From Coix lacryma-jobi var. lacryma-jobi (taxonomy: Eukaryota > Streptophyta > Magnoliopsida > Poales > Poaceae): DNA of 64,000 nucleotides. The translations under genes were made by a program, and so were the position numbers. Where the stretch lies: the NCBI GenBank assembly GCA_009763385.1, contig CM019831.1:77752706-77816705 (forward strand). Direction: 5' to 3'. The notes below the pieces were generated by a model that was not told the origin of the DNA, made no database searches, and saw nothing but the letters and a program-made list of their open reading frames with translations. The stretch's first letter is position 1. Each line of letters begins with the position of its first letter. This document shows positions 46,311-58,100 of this stretch, piece by piece.

Positions 46311-46782
46311 GGAACCGCCGGCTGGCCGGAGTTCCTCATCCCCTCCGCCATCATCGCCAGCTCAGTCCAGATCCTCCGTCACTCAACCACCTAGCTCAGA
46401 AGCTCCGCCTTGAGCTCGCGAAGCTTCCCATCCCCTCGATTTTACCTCCGCCGCCTCCAATCGCCCGGCGTAACCCCATCTTCCCAAACTCCGGCGAAAC
46501 ACTGGTAAGCACGGGTTTGAGAAATATTTACTCCCCGGCCGTGATTTTCTTTCCCCGACCCCTGTTTCATCTTCCTTGCCTCCTTGCGCTCCTATCCGCA
46601 CATCGGTAACCCTCTCTTGGTGGACAGAGCCGCCGGAACGCCGCTCGTCGCCGAGAAGTTCCGCCGAGGCGCCGCCACCGTCGAGTTTCCTCCTTCGACC
46701 CTTGTTCCACCTCGCCGACCCTCGCCCCGACCCGTGGTGAGTACTCGAAGCCCCCCTGGTCTCTGCTTTCCCAGCACAAGCT

Positions 46783-47110
46783 CGAGCCAGGCCTCGAGCG
46801 AACACTCAATCACCGCTTCGCTCGAGCCAGGCCTCGAGCGAACGCACACTCACCGTCTCGCTCGAGCCAGGCCTCGAGCGGACACGCACTCACCGTTTCG
46901 CCCGAGCCTCGAGCCAGGTCTCGAGCCTCGAAGCAAACACCCGTTCACCGTTTTGCCCGAGCCTCCTAGCCAGGCCTCGGACGAAGCGATCGTTTTCCGT
47001 CTCGCCCGAGCCTCCTAGCCAGGCCTCGGACGAAGCGATCGTTTTCCGTCTCGCCCGAGCCTCCTAGCCAGGCCTCGGACGAAGCGATCGTTTTCCGTTT
47101 CGCCCGAGCC
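46783..47110 (+). repeat. Minisatellite in the chromovirus LTR leader
   Basis: The first half has repeats around GCTCGAGCCAGGCCTCGAGC with spacers ending CACTCACCG. The second half has three copies of a 49-bp unit with CTCCTAGCCAGGCCTCGGAC and GCGATCGTTTTCCG. The right LTR (56755-57035) has only two copies of the 49-bp unit. Confidence 0.88.
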
Positions 47111-49390
47111 CTGCGAAGAAGGAGCACAGTGCTCTTTTCTTTTTTCTGAAAAATGTGAATAGTGTTCTGTTTTCTCTTTTTTGTGAGAATTAATCTGTTG
47201 TTCCATAAATCTTGAGAAAAATATGGTACGCTCCTTGCACTGTGTAGAATTTTAGAAAAATAAGAAACTCTACCTTTCTGCAAAAATTAGAAAATGAAAA
47301 ATCCTTCTTTTAATTAAGAAATGGATGGTTTTAGATTTTTAGAAAATCATGTGTAGTTCCAAAATTTATGAGATAAATTTTTATGTGCTAGTTATGTCAT
47401 GCTTAGTATCTGGTAGAATTTTGAGGCCTTTTGGAGCAACTGTATAAAATGACCTTTTTTTAAATAATTAGGAAAAATAGAAAAGCACTTAGGGTTCATG
47501 TTGTATGCCCTGTGATGTGACTTTGGGATTGTTTGCTATTCATAGACCCCCACCCAACTGGTCTATGATATTTGTGATGCCATGCAATGACTTGTGTTTA
47601 GGTCAGGTAAAAGATGTTTAATAAGTTCGATTAATCTTGCTTAAGGGTAGAGATAAGTAACTTTATGTCCATTCTAGAAATTACTTAGACGAGATAAAGT
47701 TGTACTCTAGAATCAGTGGTTTTGTCATGTGCTGTATTGTTCATGTCAGCATCCTCATAAGCATACATCATTGTATCCGTATAGTGACCGAAGGAGAAGG
47801 CATCAAAGCCGAGTCAGCCGCTGACGAACCTACTCCCGAGGCGACCCCGAGTTCCGACACCTGCACTGCCGACCCCGAGCCTGTCCTCTTTGCTCTTCAA
47901 GGCAAGCCCCGGTGCATTTAACCCTTCCCTGTTTTCACAAAAGTTTACTTAAATGCTTTTGAGTTAAAACTACTGCATTAGGTTATAAGATTTGTGTGAT
48001 GACCTATTACCTGCATTGTCTACCTCCACCAGAATATCCACCTGCCCTGTTTAAAAACTATTTGCAAAATGCTTAGTGATGCTATACAATAGATTTGCAA
48101 TAAAAATGCCAATTTCAAAAGTGTGATCACTCAAAGAATTTTTATGGGAATTTGGCTTTACTCCCCGACTGTTGGCTAGGTATCTGATCCGTACCCAGTC
48201 AACAGCGAGGAAAGGTTGTCCGAGCGTACGGTGCCGTCATGTTGTAGTCCGGGACTCAACAGTTGACACCGGCCGGGACAGGGTTGAAAAACTGACAGAA
48301 CCTGTACTCTTGGGTTAGAGTCCCGAGGTGCTTGTTGCTGGCGGAAAAATTTAGGGACCATCCGTATGGGGGCCTGCTGGTCAAGACTTGCAACTATTCA
48401 CATACTTCGGAAAGCTCTGGCTTCGAGGAATCCTTTATTGGACCGACAACCGCACACTAGGAGTGGAGAGATGGCAGAAGTAGCATGTACCCACGTGGTC
48501 GTCGTACCTGGATAGAAGTGGTGTACTGTACTTCCGGGTGGCGTAGGACCGGGCCCAATCTTGGAGGAATCGTGGTAGACGAGTTGGCATATGCAAGCTT
48601 GGGTGCTACATATGCAGTGTGGATAGGGATCCTCAGCTGAGTATTATTTATCCCGATTAACGTTGCTCCTCGGTTATGGAGACTTGGTCACTGACTGTCA
48701 ACGGAGAGTGGTTCTCAACTAGGTATGTTTTGAAAAGTAAAATGAATCATGAACAATGAAGAATTGAGGAATACTTGAATCTTTCCAAAAATAGAACAAG
48801 GTTTGCAAAACGCTTTTCTGCAAAATACTTGATATTGCTTAAGCCTTACCTTGACTACCCTAAGCCTCTCATTCCTGAGTCTTCTCCCCTTTTCTTTAGT
48901 CGGGTAAGTCTTGTTGAGTACCCCAGTACTCAGGGTTTGTTACCCATGTTGCAGGTATGACTGAGTCCCCGATGTGTCTTGCACCCTGCTGCATGACCAT
49001 CGTCCAGGAAGAGGCCGATGAGGCCGAAGAATAGTTGTGCACCCTCGGGCTGGGTGTTTGCATGTATCTTTATTTCGTTGTACTCCGCTACGCTGCCTAT
49101 TTCTATTTCCAATTTCTATTATTCGAACTTGGTTTGTAATAACTGCACCTTTAATCTTATTTGGAAACTCGGTTTGTAAAACTAATGTTATTTAAGTCTT
49201 CCGCTCTGTATTCCGATGTTATTTGTAAAAGTATCCAAGTATTGTAACCGAATGGTGAGATGATCCTGCGGACAATGGGCACTGATGCAGCCCGGTGACG
49301 AACAGTCTTAATCACATGGAACATCAGTTCGGCTGTCAGTGGATGACAGGGACCGGTGGGCCATGGGATTAGGGTCGTTACGTTACAGAG

Positions 49391-49402
49391 TGGTATCGGA
49401 GC
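49391..49402 (+). promoter_or_regulatory. Primer-binding site of the chromovirus
   Basis: TGGTATCGGAGC, 3 bp after the LTR end. It has one mismatch to the usual initiator Met-tRNA complement. Confidence 0.9.
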
Positions 49403-49726
49403 ATCTCACTATGACGTTGCAGTGTTTTTGCGAAAACTTCAAAAGATCTTTTGAGTCCAAACAAATTAAACTTAACTATTTTGGGTCCAAACTGTTCTTC
49501 TCATCTTGTCTTTATTTGGCAACGCTAGCTAGCGAGACAACATGTTTTAAGCCCTATGTACCTTATTTATTTAGTGCATTGCCTTGTTCTGTAGGAACAA
49601 TCCATGCATCATGTCATATTCACTTAAGTTAATATAATAACTTCCTCTCTAAGTTCGTTGGGTTAGTATGCCTTTACCTTTTCTTGCTAGCCTTTTCACT
49701 CCTCATCCATCTTATCCTATCCAGAC

Positions 49727-50329
49727 ATGGCTCGCATCAAGCTGACTGCTCGCAAGTCGACTGGACCGAACGGTGTGCCACGCCACCAGCTGGCACCACG
49801 TGCTGGAGAAGAGACTGGCGAAGCCTCAAACGGTCATCGCTTTCCCCGCCGCACCCGCAAGCACCTAAAGGAGGAGATCAAGAGCCTGAAGGCTGAGCTG
49901 AAGAACTTGGAGCATGACTTCTACCACTCACGTCTGGAGTTCTATGAGGCACGAGCTTCCCTGGAGCAGGCCAACCGGAACGTGATTCGCGCCATCCAGT
50001 AGCGCGATGCCACTTGGGTTCGCGAGGACGTCACCAGAGCCGAGCTCCACAGACTGCGGCAGTACACAACTCAGATTGAACAGTTCAATGATATGCTTCA
50101 TGAGGACGTACACCAGCTGTACAACCAACTCCACCCCGTGGTTCCCCCGGTTGTCGAGGACCCTGAGGATGGAGTAGTGGAAGAGCCAGACGTAGAGCAA
50201 GAGCCAGGCATGAACGAGGAGATTGAACCTGCCGAAGACATCCACGCTGAAGACGAGGAGGTTGAGCCTGAGCTCATCCTCGAGGAAGAAGATGACGACG
50301 ATGACATGATCATCATCGATGAGGACTAG
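49727..50329 (+). pseudogene. Upstream ORF with a histone H3 tail-like N-terminus, coiled coil and acidic tail; one nonsense codon
   Basis: ATG at 49727 opens a 200-codon frame broken once, by TAG at 50000-50002. After Met it reads ARIKLTARKSTG, against ARTKQTARKSTG in histone H3, followed by PRHQLA where H3 has PRKQLA. Near residue 36 HRF then PRRT recalls the HRFRPGT region of H3. The histone fold is absent. Residues about 47-90 (KEEIKSLKAELKNLEHDF...) look like a coiled coil. The part after the stop ends in a strongly acidic tail (EEEDDDDDMIIIDED). The ORF lies between the PBS and gag-pol in the same transcript. Function unknown; chromatin mimicry is an inference. As it stands only the 91-residue N-terminal half could be made. 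Confidence 0.8.
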
Positions 50330-50586
50330 ACTCGCTGATAGAGGATGGAGATCCCGTGTGTCTGTACCATCTGCTTACCTAAACCCTTAGTCTAGGTTTG
50401 GGAGCGCTAGTCTGTCTTTTGCTAAGTTGGGTCTGTATCTTTCTTTTCGTACCTTTTCCCCTTATCTATCTGTTATTATCTGTCAAGTCATCTTTATCGG
50501 TCATCTACCTTTGTATCAGTGAAGCTTTTCAGTCAGTTGTTTTCAGAACCTTATCAATGGATGCTAAGTTCCAAGTTGCTTAACAG
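50330..50586 (+). other. Spacer before gag-pol with an acceptor-like end
   Basis: Pyrimidine-rich sequence ends in TTGCTTAACAG directly before the gag-pol ATG. It could be a 3' splice site that lets gag-pol be translated from a spliced RNA. The 61-codon frame 50398-50583 has no recognisable domain. Confidence 0.45.
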
Positions 50587-53500
50587 ATGCCTGTGAACAC
50601 TCGCACTGGAGCTGGAAGTTCTCAGGAGGGCGACCTTCCAAACCCTCCACCTGTACCTGCTACGCTAGCAGATGCCATCGCAGCCTTGGCAGCCGCTGCT
50701 AACCTGATGGCTCAAAACCAGGGGCAGCAGAACAATGGCCACCGTGGTCGCCACAACATCAACGACGAGACCACATATGTGGATTTCACCGAAACCCGTC
50801 CACCAGTCTTTACCAAGGCCAATGAACCCCTTGAAGCTGATGATTGGCTCCGCACCATGGAGCAGAAGTTTGGTCTTCTTCACTGCACCGACACCCAGAA
50901 GCCCTGGTTCGCTTCTCAGCAGCTTCGTGGTCCAGCAAGCGCTTGGTATGCCAACCTGTTGGCTGCCCAGCCAGAAGGTCATCAGTTGACCTGGGAAGAG
51001 TTCCGCACCGCTTTCCGTGCACATCATATCCCTTCCGGATTGATGAAGATGAAGCTTGATCAGTTTCTGGCACTGCAGCAGAAAGACTCCACAGTGATGC
51101 AGTATGTGGGTCAGTTTAACCACCTTAGCCAGTATGCCTCGGAATACGTCAACACGGACGAAAAGAAGAGGGACTATTTCCTTAGGGGACTGCACCCCAA
51201 GATTCGCACAAGTATGTCCAATAACCTGACCGGCTCGTATCATGATGTCGTTGATCGGGCTGTTGCTTTTGAGGAGAGCAATCGCCAGTACCAAGAAGAA
51301 AAGAAGAAGAAGAAAGCAGGATCCAACAGTTTCTCTGGCAGTCACAAGCGCCAGAGGGTCATTTATCACCCTAGCCACCACCAAAATCGCCCACCTTACC
51401 CCCACCAGCAAGTGGTCATCCGTACTGCGGCCACCACCCACAACGCCAACCAGCAAAGTGCCACGCAGCCGAACGCCCCAGGTGTTCGTATCACCACCCC
51501 ACAAACCGCCTACAACCATCCCTGCTACAACTGCGGCCAAGTCGGTCACTGGTCTCGTGAGTGCCCAAAGCCCAAGAGATATGCTCAGAATGCTCAGAAG
51601 GGTCCTGGAGGATCTCAGCAGCAGCAGCAGCATGTTCAGAAAGGCAAAGTTGTCAAGAAGCACGGGCAAGTCTACTACACCACTGTCGGCGACATCCCAG
51701 AAGGAGAGCCCGTCATGATCGGTAGGTTTCCCGTTGCCAATCATCCCGCAGTCGTGTTGTTTGATTCTGGTGCATCGCATTCCTTCATCAGTCGTACATT
51801 TGTCTCTAAGCATGGGATATCAATTGGGGAGTTGAAAGAAAGTTTCTGTATATTTTCGCCTGGAGGGCGTATAAGTACTAAGGAGGTGGTTCACAATATA
51901 CCGGTGATGTTGGGGGAACACATATTTCCTACCACCATGATAGTGCTATGTGATCAGGAGATAGATGTCATTCTAGGCATGAATTGGATGTGCCAGTATA
52001 AGGCTATGATTGACATCCTGAATAGGGTTGTGAGAGTGGACATTCCTAACAGTACCTCCAAACTCCTTCTCCAACTCCCAATGCCTCCAAAACCAGCAGC
52101 CACACTTTTGAATACCACCTATGTTCTGGAAACCAGAGACATCCCCGTGGTCTGTGAATTCCCTGATGTTTTTCCAGAGGACTTACCTGGTCTGCCTCCT
52201 GACTGTGATGTTGAGTTTGCCATAGAGCTAAAGCCTGGGACTGCTCCTATATCCCGCAGAGCTTATCGAATGCCTCCCAGAGAGTTGGCAGAGCTAAAAA
52301 TCCAGTTACAAGACTTTCTGGATAAGGGCTTCATTCGCCCAAGTTCGTCTCCTTGGGGCTGTCCTGCAATATTTGTAAAGAAGGAAGACAAAAGTCTCAG
52401 GTTATGCGTTGATTATCGCCCACTCAATGAAGTCACCATCAAAAATAAATATCCCTTGCCTCGTATTGACCTTCTTTTTGACCAACTAGCTGGAGCCAGA
52501 ATATTCTCCAAAATTGACCTCAGATCTGGCTACCACCAAATAAAAATACGTCCCGAAGACATTCCTAAAACCGCTTTCACCACCAGATACGGCCTATATG
52601 AGTACTTGGTCATGTCCTTCGGTTTGACCAATGCCCCTGCCCACTTCATGTACCTCATGAACTCTGTATTCATGCCGGAGCTTGATAAATTTGTGGTCGT
52701 GTTCATTGACGACATCCTTGTCTACTCAAAGACCCCTGAAGAGCATGCCGAACACCTTCGTATCGTTCTAACCCGCCTCAGAGATCATCAGCTTTATGCC
52801 AAGTTCAGTAAATGTGAGTTCTGGTTAGATCAGATACAGTTCCTTGGTCATGTTCTATCCGCTGAAGGTGTGTCAGTTGATCCCAGAAAAGTGGCAGACA
52901 TTCTGGATTGGAAACCACCTACCACTGTTCACGAAGTCCGCAGCTTCATGGGAATGGCTGGATATTATCGCCGTTTCATCCCGGATTTCTCCAGAATCGC
53001 CAAGCCTATCACCGAGTTAGTAAAGATTTCTGTGAAGTTTGTCTGGTCACCAGCTTGTGAACAAGCCTTTCAGACATTGAAGAAACTGTTAACCACGTCA
53101 CCAGTGCTAGCCCAGCCGAACATCGAAAAACCCTTTGATGTATACTGTGATGCATCTGGTACTGGTTTGGGTTGTGTTTTGATGCAAGAAGGACGAGTGA
53201 TCGCTTATGCCTCACGGCAGCTTAAGCGACATGAAGAGAATTATCCAACCCATGATCTTGAGTTAGCAGCAGTGGTGCATGCCCTAAAGATCTGGCGTCA
53301 TTATTTGTTGGGTAGTGCCTGCAATGTGTACACAGATCACAAAAGCCTGAAGTATATCTTCACTCAAGAAGAACTGAATATGAGACAGAGAAGATGGCTT
53401 GAATTAATAAAGGACTATGATCTCGAAGTACATTACCATCCGGGTAAGGCGAATGTGGTCGCCGATGCGCTCAGTCGCAAGTCATATTGCAGCTGTCTGG

Positions 53501-55035
53501 TAATGGAACCCTATGATTCTTCCCTGTGTTATGAACTAGAGAAGCTGGGAATTGAAATGGTTCCACAAGGAACTCTGAATAATATCAGGATAGAAACCCC
53601 TATCAGGGAACAGATCATCACTACACAGAAAGATAACCCTGGAATCAAGCACATCATCAAAAGGGTCCGAGCCGGAAAAGCGGATTGTTTCAGGATTGAT
53701 GATGCAGGAGTGGTTTGGTTCAAGAACCGACTGGTAGTTCCCAAAGTGCCTGAGCTGAGACAGTTAATCCTTGATGAAGCACATTTGACTATATTCTCCA
53801 TCCACCCCGACAGCAACAAGATGTACGAGGACTTGAGGCAGAGATTCTGGTGGACAAAGATGAAGATTGAGATCGCCCGATATGTCGCTCACTGTGATAC
53901 TTGTCAGAAAGTCAAAGTTGTGCACATGAAGCCCGGAGGAGAATTGCAACCTTTACCTGTACCTGCTTGGAAATGGGACGATATCAGTATGGATTTTATT
54001 AATGGGCTACCCAAGACACAAAGAGGTTTTGATTCCATCTGGGTGATCGTGGATCGCCTCACTAAGCAAGCTCACTTCCTGCCAGTCAAAACCAGCTACA
54101 CCGTCCCCACTTATGCCACTTTGTACAAGAACAACATAGTAAAACTCCATGGCATACCCAAGACCATTGTCTCTGATCGTGGTACTCAGTTTGTCGCAAA
54201 GTTCTGGAAAGCGTTCCATACCTCACTTGGAACCAAGCTACTGCATAGCACAGCATATCATCCACAAATGGATGGACAAACTGAGCGAGTCAACCAAGTG
54301 TTAGAGGATATGTTGAGAGCCTGCGTGCTCACCTTTGCAGATACTTGGGATAACTGTTTGCCCTTGGCAGAATTCTCATATAATAACAGTTATCAAGAGA
54401 GCATCAAAATGGCACCCTTTGAAGCACTATATGGTCGCCGCTGTCGTACACCTCTCAGTTGGTCGGAACCTGGAGAAAGGGAATTCTTTGGGGTTGACCT
54501 AGTAAAAGATATGGAAGAAAAAGTCAAGCAAATACAAGAGAATATGAAGATTGCGCAGTCTCGACAGAAGAGCTATGCTGACAAGAGACGTCGACCTCTG
54601 AAGTTCCAGATCGGGGATTATGCGTACCTGAAGGTCTCACCCACCAAAGGAGTTACTCGTTTTGGAGTCAAGGGGAAGTTAGCACCACGCTATATTGGTC
54701 CCTTTGAAATTTTGGAACGCTGTGGCAAGGTAGCTTACAAACTAAGATTGCCCGATCATCTTTCCGCCGTCCATAATGTGTTTCACGTCTCCCAACTCAA
54801 GAAGTGTCTCCGAGTACCCGAACACGTGGTGGAAGTTGAAGGTGTTGAATTAGAACCCGATCTGTCATACTCTGAATATCCAGTTCGTGTGTTGGATTAC
54901 AAGGACCGTGTTACCCGGAGGACTACCACAAGATGGTACAAGGTCCAGTGGAACCAACACTCTGAAGAAGAAGCCACTTGGGAATCCGAAGACTTCTTAG
55001 CGAAGAGCTATCCCGACTTTCTCGATACTCTATAG
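50587..55035 (+). CDS. gag-pol: Gag-pol polyprotein of the chromovirus, uninterrupted (1482 aa)
   Basis: ATG at 50587 follows an acceptor-like CAG. Gag occupies roughly residues 60-250 ([20 protein letters not shown]). CCHC knuckle [14 protein letters not shown] starts at 313. Protease active site DSGAS at 393. RT has the catalytic FIDD at 706-709. RNase H has its first Asp at 855 (YCDASG). The integrase zinc finger has H1066 and the C1103/C1106 pair. The catalytic triad is D1136, D1197 and E1233 with the usual 35-residue spacing. A chromodomain-like end (YPVRVLDYK to [11 protein letters not shown], about 1431-1472) closes the protein. No lesion is visible. The RT-RH-INT order and the chromodomain define a chromovirus; within these I suspect the Tekay/Del side but cannot prove it. 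Confidence 0.95.
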   Translation: MPVNTRTGAGSSQEGDLPNPPPVPATLADAIAALAAAANLMAQNQGQQNNGHRGRHNINDETTYVDFTETRPPVFTKANEPLEADDWLRTMEQKFGLLHCTDTQKPWFASQQLRGPASAWYANLLAAQPEGHQLTWEEFRTAFRAHHIPSGLMKMKLDQFLALQQKDSTVMQYVGQFNHLSQYASEYVNTDEKKRDYFLRGLHPKIRTSMSNNLTGSYHDVVDRAVAFEESNRQYQEEKKKKKAGSNSFSGSHKRQRVIYHPSHHQNRPPYPHQQVVIRTAATTHNANQQSATQPNAPGVRITTPQTAYNHPCYNCGQVGHWSRECPKPKRYAQNAQKGPGGSQQQQQHVQKGKVVKKHGQVYYTTVGDIPEGEPVMIGRFPVANHPAVVLFDSGASHSFISRTFVSKHGISIGELKESFCIFSPGGRISTKEVVHNIPVMLGEHIFPTTMIVLCDQEIDVILGMNWMCQYKAMIDILNRVVRVDIPNSTSKLLLQLPMPPKPAATLLNTTYVLETRDIPVVCEFPDVFPEDLPGLPPDCDVEFAIELKPGTAPISRRAYRMPPRELAELKIQLQDFLDKGFIRPSSSPWGCPAIFVKKEDKSLRLCVDYRPLNEVTIKNKYPLPRIDLLFDQLAGARIFSKIDLRSGYHQIKIRPEDIPKTAFTTRYGLYEYLVMSFGLTNAPAHFMYLMNSVFMPELDKFVVVFIDDILVYSKTPEEHAEHLRIVLTRLRDHQLYAKFSKCEFWLDQIQFLGHVLSAEGVSVDPRKVADILDWKPPTTVHEVRSFMGMAGYYRRFIPDFSRIAKPITELVKISVKFVWSPACEQAFQTLKKLLTTSPVLAQPNIEKPFDVYCDASGTGLGCVLMQEGRVIAYASRQLKRHEENYPTHDLELAAVVHALKIWRHYLLGSACNVYTDHKSLKYIFTQEELNMRQRRWLELIKDYDLEVHYHPGKANVVADALSRKSYCSCLVMEPYDSSLCYELEKLGIEMVPQGTLNNIRIETPIREQIITTQKDNPGIKHIIKRVRAGKADCFRIDDAGVVWFKNRLVVPKVPELRQLILDEAHLTIFSIHPDSNKMYEDLRQRFWWTKMKIEIARYVAHCDTCQKVKVVHMKPGGELQPLPVPAWKWDDISMDFINGLPKTQRGFDSIWVIVDRLTKQAHFLPVKTSYTVPTYATLYKNNIVKLHGIPKTIVSDRGTQFVAKFWKAFHTSLGTKLLHSTAYHPQMDGQTERVNQVLEDMLRACVLTFADTWDNCLPLAEFSYNNSYQESIKMAPFEALYGRRCRTPLSWSEPGEREFFGVDLVKDMEEKVKQIQENMKIAQSRQKSYADKRRRPLKFQIGDYAYLKVSPTKGVTRFGVKGKLAPRYIGPFEILERCGKVAYKLRLPDHLSAVHNVFHVSQLKKCLRVPEHVVEVEGVELEPDLSYSEYPVRVLDYKDRVTRRTTTRWYKVQWNQHSEEEATWESEDFLAKSYPDFLDTL

Positions 55036-55090
55036 ATATAAGGTTTTACCCTTGTCCTTCTTAAGACGCAGAATCTTGGGGCGAGATTTC

Positions 55091-55106
55091 TTTTAGAGGG
55101 GAAGGC
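55091..55106 (+). promoter_or_regulatory. Polypurine tract of the chromovirus
   Basis: TTTTAGAGGGGAAGGC immediately precedes the right LTR. Confidence 0.82.
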
Positions 55107-58100
55107 TGTAACACCTCTGGTGATTAATTTGTAATTAACCTGACATGTCATCATCTTAAGTCATAATCATTCTTGTCATGCATTAATTTTTGTCTTATGA
55201 TTGCTTGCCTTTACCTTTGCTAAAGGTATTTTGTGTGTAGTGATTCCTTTTTTCTAAACCCTAAAAGCCCAAATCCTCCTATAAGGGCAAAATGGTAATT
55301 TCACCTCTGTGCCTAGCTTTGTGTAATTCTTGTGCAGTTTAGTGTCTTGAAGCTTTGTTGTGTGTTCAAAAAACCAAAATCAAAAAACAGATTTCAAATC
55401 CCTTTTGGAAAACCCTGATTTCCAAACCCTGGTTTTTACCCCTCTTTTATTAATTTAAAAACAATACAAAATTGGGAGTTGGTCCAAAAAGCAAAGTTGT
55501 AGATCTGATCAATAGAAACAAGTTTGGTATTTACAAATTTTCAAGTTTTTGTACAAAGTTTGAAGTAATTTCAAATTCATTCAAACTCCAGTTTTTGTCC
55601 CCTTTTTAGTTTTCAAAATAATTTCAAAACTAATGAGTTTCAGAAAAAGTGTATAATAGCAAAGTTACAGGTTTTGACAAAAGGAACAACTTGCATGTTT
55701 ACAGATTTGAACTTTCAGTATAAAATTAAAAATTAATTTTGAATTTATTTAAATCCCAAAACTGTCCTTTTTTCAAATTTCAAATGTGATTTAAAAACTA
55801 TTTGGATTTTGAAAATATTCATATTGACAAAGTTGTATATCTCTTTTTTCTGCACAACTTTGGTGTTTTGAGTTTTTGCTGCTCAGTTCAAATTTTGGGA
55901 GTTATTTGCAAAATACAGAAATCAGTTCAAAGTCAAACCCTAGACCCTACTCCTGTTCATCTTCAACCTAGAGCTAGGGGGGGCCCGGCCATGGCCACCC
56001 CGGCGGAGCTGCGCGCGCCACGCGTTGGGCTGCCGCTCGCCTGCTCCCGACCTGCCGCCTTTGGCCGCGTGATCATTCCGCCCCCGCACGCGCAAAGCGC
56101 TAACCCTCGCCCGTCCCCCACAGTTCCCAGCAAGCCGCCGCCGCGTGGACAACGCCGGCGAGCTCACGCCCGGCCCCTGGGCGACTCTCCCATCCTGTTT
56201 CTTCAGGCAATCGAGTGCGCACGCTTCGCCCATTCTTATCCACCTGCGCGCGACGCTTATCGGCCCCCGCGCACGGCTATAAAAGGAACCGCCGGCTGGT
56301 CGGAGTTCCTCATCCCCTCCGCCATCATCGCCAGCTCAGTCCAGAGCCTCCGTCACTCAACCACCTAGCTCAGAAGCTCTGCCTTGAGCTCGCGAAGCTT
56401 CCCATCCCCTCGATTTTACCTCCGCCGCCTCCAATCGCCCGGCGTAACCCCATCTTCCCAAACTCCGGCGAAACACCGGTAAGCACGGGTTTGAGAAATA
56501 TTTACTCCCCAGCCGTGATTTTCTTTCCCCGACCCCTGTTTCATCTTCCTTGCCTCCTTGCGCTCCTATCCGCACATCGGTAACCCTCTCTTGGTGGATA
56601 GAGCCGCCGGAACGCCGCTCGTCGCCGAGAAGTTCCGCCGAGGCGCCGCCACCGTCGAGTTTCCTCCTTCGACCCTTGTTCCACCTCGCCGACCCTCGCC
56701 CCGACCCGTGGTGAGTACTCGAAGACCCCCTGGTCTCTGCTTTCCTAGCACAAGCTCGAGCCAGGCCTCGAGCGAACACTCAATCACCGCTTCGCTCGAG
56801 CCAGGCCTCGAGCGAACGCACACTCACCGTCTCGCTCGAGCCAGGCCTCGAGCGGACACGCACTCACCGTTTCGCCCGAGCCTCGAGCCAGGTCTCGAGC
56901 CTCGAAGCAAACACCCGTTCACCGTTTCGCCCGAGCCTCCTAGCCAGGCCTCGGACGAAGCGATCGTTTTCCGTCTCGCCCGAGCCTCCTAGCCAGGCCT
57001 CGGACGAAGCGATCGTTTTCCGTTTCGCCCGAGCCCTGCGAAGAAGGAGCACAGTGCTCTTTTCTTTTTTCGGAAAAATGTGAATAGTGTTTTGTTTTCT
57101 CTTTTTTGTGAGAATTAATCTATTGTTCCATAAATCTTGAGAAAAATATGGTATGCTCCTTGCACTGTGTAGAATTTTAGAAAAATAAGAAACTCTACCT
57201 TTCTACAAAAATTAGAAAATGAAAAATCTTTCTTTTAATTAAGAAATGGATGGTTTTAGATTTTTAGAAAATCATGTGTAGTTCCCAAATTTATGAGATA
57301 AATTTTTATGTGCTAGTTATGTCATGCTTAGTCTCTGGTAGAATTTTGAGGCCTTTTGGAGCAACTATATAAAATGACCTTTTTTTAAATAATTAGGAAA
57401 AATAGAAAAGCACTTAGGGTTCATGTTGTATGCCCTGTGATGTGACTTTGGGATTGTTTGCTGTTCATAGACCCCCACCCAACTGGTCTATGCTATTTGT
57501 GATGCCATGCAATGACTTGTGTTTAGGTCAGGTAAAAGATGTTTAATAAGTTCGATTAATCTTGCTTAAGGGTAGAGATAAGTAACTTTATGTCCATTCT
57601 AGAAATTACTTACACGATATAAAGTTGTACTCTAGAATCAGTGGTTTTGTCATGTGCTGTATTGTTCATGTCAGCATCCTCATAAGCATACATCATTGTA
57701 TCCGTATAGTGACCGAAGGAGAAGGCATCAAAGCCGAGTCAGCCGCTGACGAACCTACTCCCGAGGCGACCCCGAGTTCTGACACCTGCACTGCCGACCC
57801 CGAGCCTGTCCTCTTTGCTCTTCAAGGCAAGCCCCGGTGCATTTAACCCTTCCCTGTTTTCACAAAAGTTTACTTAAATGCTTTTGAGTTAAAACTACTG
57901 CATTAGGTTATAAGATTTGTGTGATGACCTATTACCTGCATTGTCTACCTCCACCAGAATATCCACCTGCCCTGTTTAAAAACTATTTGCAAAATGCTTA
58001 GTGACGCTATACAATAGATTTGCAATAAAAATGTCAATTTCAAAAGTGTGATCACTCAAAGAATTTTTATGGGAATTTGGCTTTACTCCCCGACTGTTGG

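Larger units (their letters stand above)
45135..49387 (+). repeat. Left LTR of the chromovirus (4253 bp)
   Basis: TATA box at 46304. GC-rich leader. A minisatellite at 46783-47110 contains CTCGAGCCAGGCCTCGAG units and then three 49-bp units. Good splice-donor-like sites occur at 46503 (CTGGTAAGC) and 46737 (GTGGTGAGTAC), and an acceptor-like TGTTGCAG at 48950-48957. A 73-codon frame at 47700-47921 has the same translation in the other LTR. I do not treat it as a gene without better evidence. Confidence 0.93.

Noticed and set aside
46017..47018. Several frames in the chromovirus LTR leader, repeated at 55990-56992
   Set aside because: Duplication is explained by the two LTRs. The frames are GC-rich and partly minisatellite.
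47700..47921. 73-codon frame with the same translation in both LTRs (also 57625-57846)
   Set aside because: The LTRs are young and nearly identical, so agreement does not show selection. It could be an exon-like piece but there is not enough to call it.
48775..48960. 61-codon frame identical in both LTRs
   Set aside because: Same reason; no domain.
50665..51813. Long minus-strand frame of 382 codons opposite gag
   Set aside because: It is antisense to the intact gag-pol and has no recognisable domain.
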